Assembly (NCBI GenBank): GCA_041504365.1
Contig: CP167917.1
Span: 3,906,001 to 3,970,000 of the forward strand
Direction: 5' to 3'
Length of the DNA stretch: 64,000 nt
DNA from: Dryocola sp. LX212
GTDB taxonomy: Bacteria; Pseudomonadota; Gammaproteobacteria; Enterobacterales; Enterobacteriaceae
The translations under genes and the position numbers were made by a program. The notes below the pieces were generated by a model. That model was not told the origin of the DNA. It searched no databases and saw only the letters and a program-made list of their open reading frames with translations. Within the stretch, counting starts at the first letter, position 1. Each line of letters starts with the position of its first letter. This document shows positions 55,221 through 64,000 of this stretch, piece by piece.

Positions 55221-56049
55221 AAATCGTATTGAAGTAAGCGGCCTGAATATCGACTATCCTGGGGCGCGGGTGGTCAGCAATCTGTCGTTTACGCTGGGCA
55301 ACGAACGCCTGGCGCTGGTGGGGGAATCCGGCTCGGGCAAATCCATGACGGCCAGAGCGCTGATGGGCCTGGTGCGCAAGCCGGGCAAGGTCAGCGCTGA
55401 CCGCCTGAGCGTGCTCGACAATGACCTGCTGAAGATGAAAAACCGCGGCTGGCAGCAACTGCGCGGTAACGACATCGCCATGGTTCTTCAGGATCCACGC
55501 TATGCGCTGAATCCGGTTAAAAACGTTGCGCAGCAGATTGACGAAGCGCTGAGCCTTCACCAGAAGCTCTCTTCAGCCCAGCGGCGTGAGCGCGTTCGCG
55601 GAGCTATTCACGCCGTAGGTTTGCAGGATAACGTGCTGCCCCGCTACCCGGCTGAGCTTTCCGGCGGCATGGGCCAGCGCGTGATGATTGCCATCGCATT
55701 GGTGAATAACCCGAAGGTACTGATTGCCGATGAGCCAACGTCGGCGCTGGATGCACGCCTGCGCAACCAGATCCTTGAGCTGCTGGTGGAGCAGTGCGAG
55801 CAAAGGCAAATGGCGATGCTGCTAATAAGCCACGATCTGCCGCTGGTGGCCCAGCACTGCCAGCGCGTACTGGTGATGTATCAGGGCCAGAAGGTTGATG
55901 AGATGGCGGCTAACTCGCTGGCCACCGCCACGCATCCTTATACCCGCACGCTGTGGACCTGCCGTCCGGACGCCACCACCTATGGCACCGTATTGCCCAC
56001 GCTGGATCGTAATCAGAATTTACAGGAAGAGGCCCATGGCAATCGTTGA
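55213..56049 (+). CDS. ABC transporter ATPase 1 (DppD family)
   Basis: 278 residues from ATG at 55213 (MTENRIEVSGLNIDYPG), overlapping the permease stop; an upstream in-frame ATG at 55180 would give 11 extra residues encoded inside the permease. Walker A VGESGSGKS, signature LSGGMGQRVMIA, Walker B LIADEPTSALD. Near the C terminus is the oligopeptide-type extension HPYTRTLW. Confidence 0.9.
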   Translation: MTENRIEVSGLNIDYPGARVVSNLSFTLGNERLALVGESGSGKSMTARALMGLVRKPGKVSADRLSVLDNDLLKMKNRGWQQLRGNDIAMVLQDPRYALNPVKNVAQQIDEALSLHQKLSSAQRRERVRGAIHAVGLQDNVLPRYPAELSGGMGQRVMIAIALVNNPKVLIADEPTSALDARLRNQILELLVEQCEQRQMAMLLISHDLPLVAQHCQRVLVMYQGQKVDEMAANSLATATHPYTRTLWTCRPDATTYGTVLPTLDRNQNLQEEAHGNR

Positions 56050-56746
56050 AGTCAGTAATCTGAACGTGCAGTTTGAAAGTAAAACTGCCGTCAGCGCGGC
56101 AAGCTTCGCCATTAACGAAGGCGAGACGTTCAGCCTGATTGGCGCATCCGGCTGCGGGAAATCAACAATCCTGCGCGTGCTGGCAGGATTACAGCGGCAG
56201 TGGTCCGGTGAGGTTCGGCTTCTGGAACAAAACGTCAGGCCCGGCGAGCGTTTTCAGGGCGATCTGCGCCGCAACGTGCAGATGGTTTTTCAGGATCCCT
56301 ACGCCTCCCTCCATCCCAACCACACAATTTACCGTACGCTTGCGGAGCCGCTGGCTATTCATCGGGAATCGCATATCCCCAAGCGGGTTGCAGAGGCGCT
56401 GATGCAGGTTGGCTTACCGGCAGACGCGGCGAAGCGCTATCCGCATCAGCTTTCCGGCGGTCAGCGTCAGCGCGTGGCGATTGCCCGCGCGCTGCTCCTG
56501 CGGCCAAAAATTTTGCTGCTTGATGAACCGACTTCGGCACTGGATATGTCCGTTCAGGCGGAAATCCTCAACCTGCTTAACCGCCTGAAACAGCAATTCG
56601 GCATGACTTATCTGCTGGTGAGCCATGATGCCGACGTCATTGCGCATATGTCCGACCGCGCAGCCTTTGTGGCCGGTGGCGCTATCCAGCACGAGTACGA
56701 TCGTGCGGCACTTGTTCGCGGCGAGCATAGAATGGACGCGGCTTAA
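56036..56746 (+). CDS. ABC transporter ATPase 2 (DppF family)
   Basis: 236 residues from ATG at 56036 (MAIVEVSNLNVQFESKTAVSAASF), GGAAGAGG upstream, overlapping ATPase 1 by 14 bp. The longer frame from 55895 is an overlap shadow. Walker A GASGCGKST, signature LSGGQRQRVAIA, Walker B LLLDEPTSALD. Shorter than usual DppF proteins, lacking the cysteine-rich C-terminal tail. Confidence 0.9.
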   Translation: MAIVEVSNLNVQFESKTAVSAASFAINEGETFSLIGASGCGKSTILRVLAGLQRQWSGEVRLLEQNVRPGERFQGDLRRNVQMVFQDPYASLHPNHTIYRTLAEPLAIHRESHIPKRVAEALMQVGLPADAAKRYPHQLSGGQRQRVAIARALLLRPKILLLDEPTSALDMSVQAEILNLLNRLKQQFGMTYLLVSHDADVIAHMSDRAAFVAGGAIQHEYDRAALVRGEHRMDAA

Positions 56747-56898
56747 GCTCCGTTTTGGCACACTTTGCACCCGAATGGTGCCAGCCCCTGTTTTCGGGCT
56801 GTTAACCCTCCCCGCCTTCCAGCAGGAAAACGTACAAAATGTAATCTCATGTGATGAATTGTTGCGCAACTCCAGTTTCGCTAAGTGGTTTATCCTGA

Positions 56899-58377
<1,479 letters not shown>

Positions 58378-58391
58378 TGAAAGCAGTAATT

Positions 58392-58428
58392 TAAGAGGCA
58401 TAGACATCCTGTTTATGCCTCTTTCTTT
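58392..58428 (+). terminator. Terminator of patA
   Basis: AAGAGGCATA / TATGCCTCTT stem with a 10-base loop, then TCTTTTAATTTT, 15 bases after the patA stop. Confidence 0.8.
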
Positions 58429-58484
58429 TAATTTTACGTAATTTCTGTAAACTAAAGCGATGTTTTGCTTAGATGGTTTTTTTT

Positions 58485-59456
58485 ATGCGTTTTTTTTTTC
58501 TTGAGTGGGTTAACGATTTTGAAAAAATGATGCTGGATTCACTGGCCAAGGAAGACCAGGTTTTTCAGATCAACCGCATCATGCGCCGTTTCAAATCTAT
58601 AAATAAATTGCTTCCGGGGGCTTATCTGAAACAGCTCCACAAGCGAATTCATTGTGCTCATCGCTTATCTAAAATAACTAAAGATGACGTTATCGTATGT
58701 AATGGTTATAGCGTTTTCCCCTTTCTGGATTACGTTAAGACAATGCGCTGTAGAAAGATTCTAATCCTTCGCGACACGGTAGAAGCCTTAACCATTAAAC
58801 GGAGAAAATTAGGGCAACTTGCTCATAACGAAGATTACATCGAGACAGTCAGACCTGTATTTGACATTATTTTCAGCTTCGACTCGCATGATAGCGATAA
58901 ATATAACTTAACCTATATCAATCAGTTTTTACCTTTCACCTGTAAGCAAATACAGGCTTTCAAAGACAATCCTCATAGCATAAGCAACAGTTGTTTTTAC
59001 GTTGGAGGATATGAAATCGAGCGAGTTGATTATATTAATTCGCTAACACCAATATTAGAGAAAAATGGATGTGAAACCGATTTCTATCTTCTAGATAAGT
59101 ATGGTTTTCAAGATAATTACCCTGCCAACTGTAAAAATCAGAGGCTCAACTATAATGAAAACATTCTCAAACTGAATGCTGCTACCTTCGTCCTGGAAAT
59201 CAATAAACCGGATCAGCGTGGGCTCACGCTCCGTGCAGTTGAGGCCTATGCCTTTAATAAACGCTTAATTACAAATAACATCGCCGTCAAAGATCATGTT
59301 TTTTATAATCCTTCCCATTTCTTCATCTTTGATGGAAAAAACGAGCAGGAATTAGCGGAGTTTCTGCAGCAACAGCCCCCGCCGTTATCGCAGGATTTAC
59401 TCTGGTCATATAGTGCAAATGGTATGCTCGACACGCTTAAAAGGCATGTTCCGTAA
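58485..59456 (+). CDS. Putative glycosyltransferase-like protein, AT-rich, with poly-T tract
   Basis: 323 residues from ATG at 58485 (MRFFFLEWVNDFEKM); an ATG at 58473 gives 327. No family recognised with certainty. The later half (DQRGLTLRAVEAYAFNKRLITNNIAVKDHVFYNP) looks like the C-terminal sugar-nucleotide region of surface-polysaccharide glycosyltransferases. AT-rich relative to both neighbours, suggesting acquisition. A run of ten T (58490-58499) lies in codons 2-5, and eight T (58477-58484) just before the ATG. Confidence 0.55.
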   Translation: MRFFFLEWVNDFEKMMLDSLAKEDQVFQINRIMRRFKSINKLLPGAYLKQLHKRIHCAHRLSKITKDDVIVCNGYSVFPFLDYVKTMRCRKILILRDTVEALTIKRRKLGQLAHNEDYIETVRPVFDIIFSFDSHDSDKYNLTYINQFLPFTCKQIQAFKDNPHSISNSCFYVGGYEIERVDYINSLTPILEKNGCETDFYLLDKYGFQDNYPANCKNQRLNYNENILKLNAATFVLEINKPDQRGLTLRAVEAYAFNKRLITNNIAVKDHVFYNPSHFFIFDGKNEQELAEFLQQQPPPLSQDLLWSYSANGMLDTLKRHVP

Positions 59457-59463
59457 TATGATG

Positions 59464-59494
59464 CTTTCCTCCCTGGTTATTCAGGCAGGAAAGC
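59464..59494. terminator. Hairpin between convergent glycosyltransferase-like gene and lsrG
   Basis: GCTTTCCTcCCTG / CAGGcAGGAAAGC form a long stem with one internal mismatch. No strong T-run on either strand; probably a shared end for both transcripts. Confidence 0.5.
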
Positions 59495-59500
59495 AATTGA

Positions 59501-59794
59501 TTACCCCGGCAACAACCCCACAAAACTCCGCTTCTTACGCGGTTCAGACATCATGCCGTCCAGCTTGTCCACGCAGTCGAGGTAGTGCGGGGTTTTCTTG
59601 TGCGCCAGTACCGCCTCGTCGTTCTGGTAGGCCTCGTAGATAAAGAACCGCGTTGCCACCTCCGGGTCCTGAAGCACGTCGAAGCGCAGGTTTCCCGGCT
59701 CTTTGATCGAGCCTTCGTGGTTGACGCGGAACACTTCCAGAAACTCATCCACGCGTTCGGGTTTGATATTGATTTCCACCAGCGTCACGTTCAT
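59501..59794 (-). CDS. lsrG: AI-2 degradation enzyme LsrG
   Basis: 97 residues, ABM-family monooxygenase-like fold: [45 protein letters not shown] and KTPHYLDC. Acts on phospho-DPD with LsrF, removing the AI-2 signal after uptake. It overlaps the lsrF stop by 4 bp and ends the operon; no tam or lsrE follows. Confidence 0.93.
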   Translation of the reverse strand: MNVTLVEINIKPERVDEFLEVFRVNHEGSIKEPGNLRFDVLQDPEVATRFFIYEAYQNDEAVLAHKKTPHYLDCVDKLDGMMSEPRKKRSFVGLLPG

Positions 59795-60681
59795 GCCTTG
59801 TCTCCCTGATGTTTTTCATCCTGCCAGAACTGGTAAGCCTCGCGGGATGACATATTCTCGTGCACGACTTTCTTCACCGCTTTGAGCATGGCTAACGGCG
59901 CTTCGGACTGGAAGATATTCCGCCCCATATCCACGCCGGATGCCCCCTGGTCTATCGCACGGAAGCACATATCCAGCGCCTCCTGTTCGGGTAGCTTTTT
60001 GCCCCCGGCGATAACGATCGGCACCGTGCAGCTCGCCGCCACTTTCTCAAAGCCTTCCTCAACAAAATAGGTTTTCACGAACTGCGCGCCTATCTCAGCG
60101 GCTATGCGGCTGGCAAGAGAGAAGTAGCGGGCATCTCTCGCCATCTCTTTGCCGACGCCCGTTACCGCGAGGGTCGGAATACCGTAGCGCGTCCCCTCGT
60201 CCACCAGCCTGATTATGTTGTTGATGGACTGGTGCTCATACTCGCTGCCGATATAAATCTGTGCCGCTACCGCACAGGCGTTCAGGCGCAGCGCGTCCTC
60301 CATCGTCACCGCTACGCTTTCACGGGACAGTTCGCTCAGAATTGAATTTCCCCCGGAGGCGCGCAGCACAACTGGCTTATTGGTGGCGGGCGGCACAACG
60401 CTGCGCAAAATACCTCGGGTACACATCAGCACGTCAGTTTCTTCGAACAGAGGCGCGATGGATAGGTCGATGCGTTCAAGACCGGTGGTCGGCCCCTGGA
60501 AATAGCCGTGGTCGAAGGCCAGCATCACGGCGCGCCCCGTATCGGGGTTGAAGATGCGGGCCAGCCGCGACTGCATTCCCCAGTCCAGCGCGCCGCTCCC
60601 CTTCAGATAGAAGGCTTTATTCTCCTGCGGGCGGCCAATGCCATAGTCCTTACCTTCTCTGATATCGTCTAAATCTGCCAT
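59791..60681 (-). CDS. lsrF: AI-2 thiolase/aldolase LsrF
   Basis: 296 residues, class I aldolase fold. [31 protein letters not shown] and [36 protein letters not shown] are typical. The active-site lysine is probably in FVKTYF. It transfers the acetyl group of 3-hydroxy-2,4-pentadione-5-phosphate to CoA, the last step of AI-2 breakdown. Confidence 0.94.
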   Translation of the reverse strand: MADLDDIREGKDYGIGRPQENKAFYLKGSGALDWGMQSRLARIFNPDTGRAVMLAFDHGYFQGPTTGLERIDLSIAPLFEETDVLMCTRGILRSVVPPATNKPVVLRASGGNSILSELSRESVAVTMEDALRLNACAVAAQIYIGSEYEHQSINNIIRLVDEGTRYGIPTLAVTGVGKEMARDARYFSLASRIAAEIGAQFVKTYFVEEGFEKVAASCTVPIVIAGGKKLPEQEALDMCFRAIDQGASGVDMGRNIFQSEAPLAMLKAVKKVVHENMSSREAYQFWQDEKHQGDKA

Positions 60682-60692
60682 TAGTTCCTCCC

Positions 60693-61712
60693 TCAGAAAT
60701 CGTATTTGCCGATGTTCTCTTTGGTGAATACCACGCGCTCCGGCAGCAGCACGATGCCGTTGCCCTTCGCTTCATACTGGTAGCCCTGCACGCTGTTTGG
60801 CTCGACTTTCAGCCTGCCGATTTTCGCCACGTCCACGCTGTCGCCGACGTTAAGATCGCCCTTTTTGATCATGGTATTTGCGACGTTGACCGCAATTTCA
60901 CCCTGCTGAACGACATCCCACAGGCCGAAGGCTTTCACCGTGCCGCGCTCCACGTAAGGACGCATGACGTTTGGCGTGCTGAAGCCAACTATCGCTACGT
61001 TGCTACGCTTCAGGTTTTCGGCAGCCTGAGCGGCCGCCGGCAGGGCATTGGCATCCGGCGCGATAATCGCATCCAAATCTGGATACGCTTTTAGGATCCC
61101 CTCGGCGGTTTGCAGGGATTTAGTGGCATCGTTATAGCCAAACTGGGTAGTGACGATTTCCCACTGCGGATGCTCTTTGGCGATCTTCGCCTTCGCCTCT
61201 TTCACCCACTGATTTTGGTCGGTCACCGTCGGGCTGGAGTAGAAAAATGCGACTTTTGCGGCAGGCTTAGTCACCTGTTTTTCCGCCATCTCCACCAGCA
61301 TGCCGCCGAGCTGCTGCGGCGTGCCCTGGTTGATGTAGATACTGCGGCATTCCGGTTTGGTGTCTGAATCCCACGTCAGCACTTTTACGCCGCGCTGCAT
61401 GGCGCGTTTAAGCGCGGGGCACAGGCCGTCAGGCGATACCGCCGAAACGATAATCGCGTTATACCCCTGGTTGACGAAGTTGTTAATGAGCTGCACCTGG
61501 CCTGAGACGCTGGGTTCAGTCGGCCCGTCATAGGTTACCGGTACGCCCAGCGCTTTCCCGGCCTGCATCGCGCCGTTGCCGCCGCTGGTGAAGAAACCTA
61601 CGCCCACAAGCTTAGGGATAAAGGCAATACGATCCGCGGCCTGGGCGGTAGCGGCGCCAAAGGCCAAAACCAGTGCGCTGAGCTGAAGTACGCGCTTTGC
61701 TGTCTGCTTCAT
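60693..61712 (-). CDS. lsrB: AI-2 periplasmic binding protein LsrB
   Basis: 339 residues with signal peptide ([19 protein letters not shown]). Binds the cyclic AI-2 form. [44 protein letters not shown] and [19 protein letters not shown] are LsrB signatures including ligand contacts. It follows lsrD by one base. Confidence 0.94.
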   Translation of the reverse strand: MKQTAKRVLQLSALVLAFGAATAQAADRIAFIPKLVGVGFFTSGGNGAMQAGKALGVPVTYDGPTEPSVSGQVQLINNFVNQGYNAIIVSAVSPDGLCPALKRAMQRGVKVLTWDSDTKPECRSIYINQGTPQQLGGMLVEMAEKQVTKPAAKVAFFYSSPTVTDQNQWVKEAKAKIAKEHPQWEIVTTQFGYNDATKSLQTAEGILKAYPDLDAIIAPDANALPAAAQAAENLKRSNVAIVGFSTPNVMRPYVERGTVKAFGLWDVVQQGEIAVNVANTMIKKGDLNVGDSVDVAKIGRLKVEPNSVQGYQYEAKGNGIVLLPERVVFTKENIGKYDF

Positions 61713-61713
61713 A

Positions 61714-62718
61714 TCAAACTCCCGTTAGTTTTCTGCTGCCGCGCAGACGACGCCAGGCCGCCTGCAGGTATTCGCGGTGTAGACTCACCGAACGACCAAT
61801 GACGACCACAATCAACAGCGCACCGGACAGCGCGCTCGATACCTGATTAGGGACGCCAGCCATCTGTAAACCCTGTTGCAGGTACCCCACCAGCAGCGCT
61901 GCCAGTGCGGTGCCCAGAATAGAACCGGAGCCGCCGTAGATATTCGCGCCGCCCAGCACCGCGGCGGTCAGCGCGGGCATCAGTAAGTCGCGCCCCAGAT
62001 CCGAACGCGCCGAACCGAAATAGGAGACCAGCACAACCGCCGCAATCGCCGACGCGAGGCCCACCATGCCGTATACGCCATACAGCGAACCGTTCACCGG
62101 CAGCGCCGCATATCTCGCCGCTCGCGGATTCTGACCAATCAGGAAGATGTGGCGGCCAAAGCGGGCACGATGCGTTATCAGCCAGAACAGCAGCGTGATG
62201 ACGGCAAACATCACCAGCGGGACTGGCAGGCCGAACAGCGTGAAATTGGCGAAGTTAGTAAAGACATCCGGGAAGCCGCCAATCCCCTCATAGCCCGTCG
62301 CCCCGGCCATGCCGGAGAGCAGCAGCGCCCCGCCGCCGTACAGATAGAGCGTGCCAAGCGTGATAACCAGCGGGCTGATGCCGGTATAGTGAATAAGCGC
62401 GGCGTTAAGCAGGCCGCACAGCAGGCCAACGGCGAGGGTGAGGATCACCGCCAGGGAGATGGGCAGGCCAGCCTGTAACATGACGCCCAGAGCAATAGCG
62501 CACAGGCCAATCGTCGACCCCAGCGAGATATCAATACCGCCGCTGATAATCACTAAGGTCAGCGGCAGCGCGACTATGCCAATGCAGATAAAATCGCTGG
62601 TGCTGAACAGCAGCATGTTGATATCCAGCATGCGCGGGTTTATCGCGCCAAACAGCAGGATCTCCGCCACCAGAATCAGCAGCAGCGCGACTTCCCAGTT
62701 GAGTTTCAGCTTGCTCAT
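61714..62718 (-). CDS. lsrD: AI-2 ABC transporter permease LsrD
   Basis: 334 residues, about ten hydrophobic helices, ribose/AI-2 permease family. [26 protein letters not shown] and [29 protein letters not shown] are conserved. Pairs with LsrC. Confidence 0.93.
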   Translation of the reverse strand: MSKLKLNWEVALLLILVAEILLFGAINPRMLDINMLLFSTSDFICIGIVALPLTLVIISGGIDISLGSTIGLCAIALGVMLQAGLPISLAVILTLAVGLLCGLLNAALIHYTGISPLVITLGTLYLYGGGALLLSGMAGATGYEGIGGFPDVFTNFANFTLFGLPVPLVMFAVITLLFWLITHRARFGRHIFLIGQNPRAARYAALPVNGSLYGVYGMVGLASAIAAVVLVSYFGSARSDLGRDLLMPALTAAVLGGANIYGGSGSILGTALAALLVGYLQQGLQMAGVPNQVSSALSGALLIVVVIGRSVSLHREYLQAAWRRLRGSRKLTGV

Positions 62719-63750
62719 TCAGGCCACGTCCTTCTTTTTACGGGGGAAGGGTTTGACGTTTTTCGCCCCCGGCAAAGGGGGAACAAAACGGCTGTATTTC
62801 TGCGCCCGCTGATGGCGAGCCAGCGCCTGACGCAGCCGCCCGTCAAGCACTAGCACGCCGAGCAGGACCAGGCCGGCGATAAAATCATTCCACCAGGCCG
62901 GGAGCTTAAACAGCACCAGCACGGTGTCGATCTGCGTGAGGAAAAAGGCTCCCAGAAACGCGCCTATTACCGTGCCCGTTCCGCCGAGCAGGGAGATGCC
63001 GCCCAGCACGCAGGCGGCGATGGCCTTCATCTCCAGCCCGCTGCCCGTCTGGTTGGGCACAAAGCCAATCTGTGAAGCGAAGATAATCCCCGCGACAGCG
63101 GCGAGCACGCCGTTGAAGGTAAAGGCCAGTAGGCGGGTCCGGTTAACCGCCACGCCAAGCTGGCGGGCGGCGGCAAGGTTATCGCCGACGGCGTAGAAAT
63201 CGCGTCCGAATGCCGTTCTCGCCAGCATCCACGCCGCCACCGTCACCAGTCCCAGCACGACAAGCCCGAGCGGCGATACCCCAAACGCCAGCGGTTCTGA
63301 GAGGGATTTCAGGCTCGCGGGCAATCCTTCAATCCACTTACCGCCCGTCCACAGCAGCATACCGCCGCGATAAAGCCCGAGGGTGCCAAGCGTGGCGACG
63401 ATGGCGGGAATACGCAGCCAGACCACCAGCACGCCGTTGAAGAAGCCCGCCGCAGCGCCAACCGCCAGGGCAAACAGCATCGCCACGGGAAGGCTATAGC
63501 CGCCGTTTAACGCCATACCGACCGCGATGGCGCACAGGCCCACCGTCGAGCCAACGGAAACATCGATATTGCGGGTCAGCATGACCATCGAAGCGCCTAC
63601 GGCCAGCAGGATCAGGATCTGCGAGCTGGTGAAAATCATGCTTAGGGTTTGCAGGCTGAAATAGCTATGGTTCAGCCCCACCAGTACGGTGAACAGCACC
63701 AGAATGGCGAGCAGCGCACTCAGCTCCCTGTTTTTTAGCAGCTTTCTCAT
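62719..63750 (-). CDS. lsrC: AI-2 ABC transporter permease LsrC
   Basis: 343 residues. [27 protein letters not shown] and [32 protein letters not shown] match the family. It overlaps lsrA by 4 bp and abuts lsrD. The C terminus is basic ([16 protein letters not shown]). Confidence 0.93.
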   Translation of the reverse strand: MRKLLKNRELSALLAILVLFTVLVGLNHSYFSLQTLSMIFTSSQILILLAVGASMVMLTRNIDVSVGSTVGLCAIAVGMALNGGYSLPVAMLFALAVGAAAGFFNGVLVVWLRIPAIVATLGTLGLYRGGMLLWTGGKWIEGLPASLKSLSEPLAFGVSPLGLVVLGLVTVAAWMLARTAFGRDFYAVGDNLAAARQLGVAVNRTRLLAFTFNGVLAAVAGIIFASQIGFVPNQTGSGLEMKAIAACVLGGISLLGGTGTVIGAFLGAFFLTQIDTVLVLFKLPAWWNDFIAGLVLLGVLVLDGRLRQALARHQRAQKYSRFVPPLPGAKNVKPFPRKKKDVA

Positions 63751-64000
63751 GCATGACCTCCGCCAAACGCCATGCTCATCATGCGATCGACACTGATGAG
63801 GGATTTGTGCAGCTCGCCGTTCATCGCCCCCTGATGCATGACCAGCACGCGGTCCGCCAGCCCGATAAACTCGTCCAGATCGCTTGAGATCATCAGCACC
63901 GCCACGTTCTGCGCCGCCACGCTTTTAATCAGCTGGTAGATATCAGCCCGCGCCGCCACGTCCACGCCGCGGGTTGGTTCATCGACGATCAGCAGTAAAG
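63747..64000 (-). CDS. lsrA: AI-2 ABC transporter ATPase LsrA, C-terminal part (start outside window)
   Basis: The frame is open to the window edge and reads [56 protein letters not shown]. This is the second-domain Walker B/D-loop and switch of a sugar-type double ATPase. About 85 of roughly 500 residues are visible. First gene of lsrACDBFG; promoter and lsrR/lsrK lie beyond the window. Confidence 0.93.
   Translation of the reverse strand, partial: LLLIVDEPTRGVDVAARADIYQLIKSVAAQNVAVLMISSDLDEFIGLADRVLVMHQGAMNGELHKSLISVDRMMSMAFGGGHA

Noticed and set aside
56755-56771. Sigma-54-like TGGCAC...TTGCA upstream of patA
   Set aside because: Only 8 bases lie between GG and GC, whereas sigma-54 promoters need 10; may be a degraded or chance match.

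Overview
The window is chromosomal DNA of an enterobacterium. It opens with the end of the macromolecular-synthesis operon (dnaG 3' part, rpoD), then mug and the tRNA-Ile2 gene ileX, in the E. coli order. Gene divergence and the downstream content (asc-type beta-glucoside genes, proP, a peptide ABC operon, patA, lsr operon) suggest an Enterobacteriaceae genus other than Escherichia. I cannot fix the genus from sequence alone. Prophage: positions 4118-37955 hold a P2/186-type prophage integrated in the 3' end of ileX. A 48-bp direct repeat marks attL and attR, and an 18-bp repeat near each end probably marks integrase arm sites. From attL the order is ogr, D, U, T, E/E' (with a -1 frameshift site), FII, FI, a reverse-oriented membrane zinc-finger gene, tail-fibre chaperone, H, I, J, W, V, S, R, spanins, SAR endolysin, holin, X, L, M, N, O, then divergent P and Q. 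A cos sequence follows that is one base from the phage 186 cos as I recall it. Beyond cos lies an accessory locus with a retron (msr-msd RNA, reverse transcriptase, PtuA-type ATPase, PtuB-type HNH protein). The early operon is replication gene A, DUF3850, DksA-like, DUF2732, a B-position gene, Fil-like, CII and Apl. Across the CI operators the lysogeny operon runs cI, a PH/SHOCT gene, int and a KAP-type P-loop NTPase. The structural half looks intact. Almost every long gene from 25.4 to 37.8 kb carries a one-base change, mostly in a short homopolymer (RT, PtuA, PtuB, gpA twice, the SHOCT gene, the KAP gene). Either the early and accessory half has decayed or the sequence is wrong there. Scar: 37956-40780 contains a broken regulator-like ORF, an IS256-family copy with a stop and a frameshift, an IS3-family orfA stub, and the 3' end of a GH18 chitinase gene with two internal stops. 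Downstream host genes: an S-adenosylhomocysteine-hydrolase-like protein with an altered active site, a prepilin peptidase, two 6-phospho-beta-glucosidases with the ascF PTS permease and divergent ascG repressor, curA, proP, a five-gene peptide-type ABC transporter operon, patA, an AT-rich putative glycosyltransferase with a 10-T tract near its start, and lsrG-F-B-D-C-A for autoinducer-2 uptake and breakdown. lsrA runs off the right edge.
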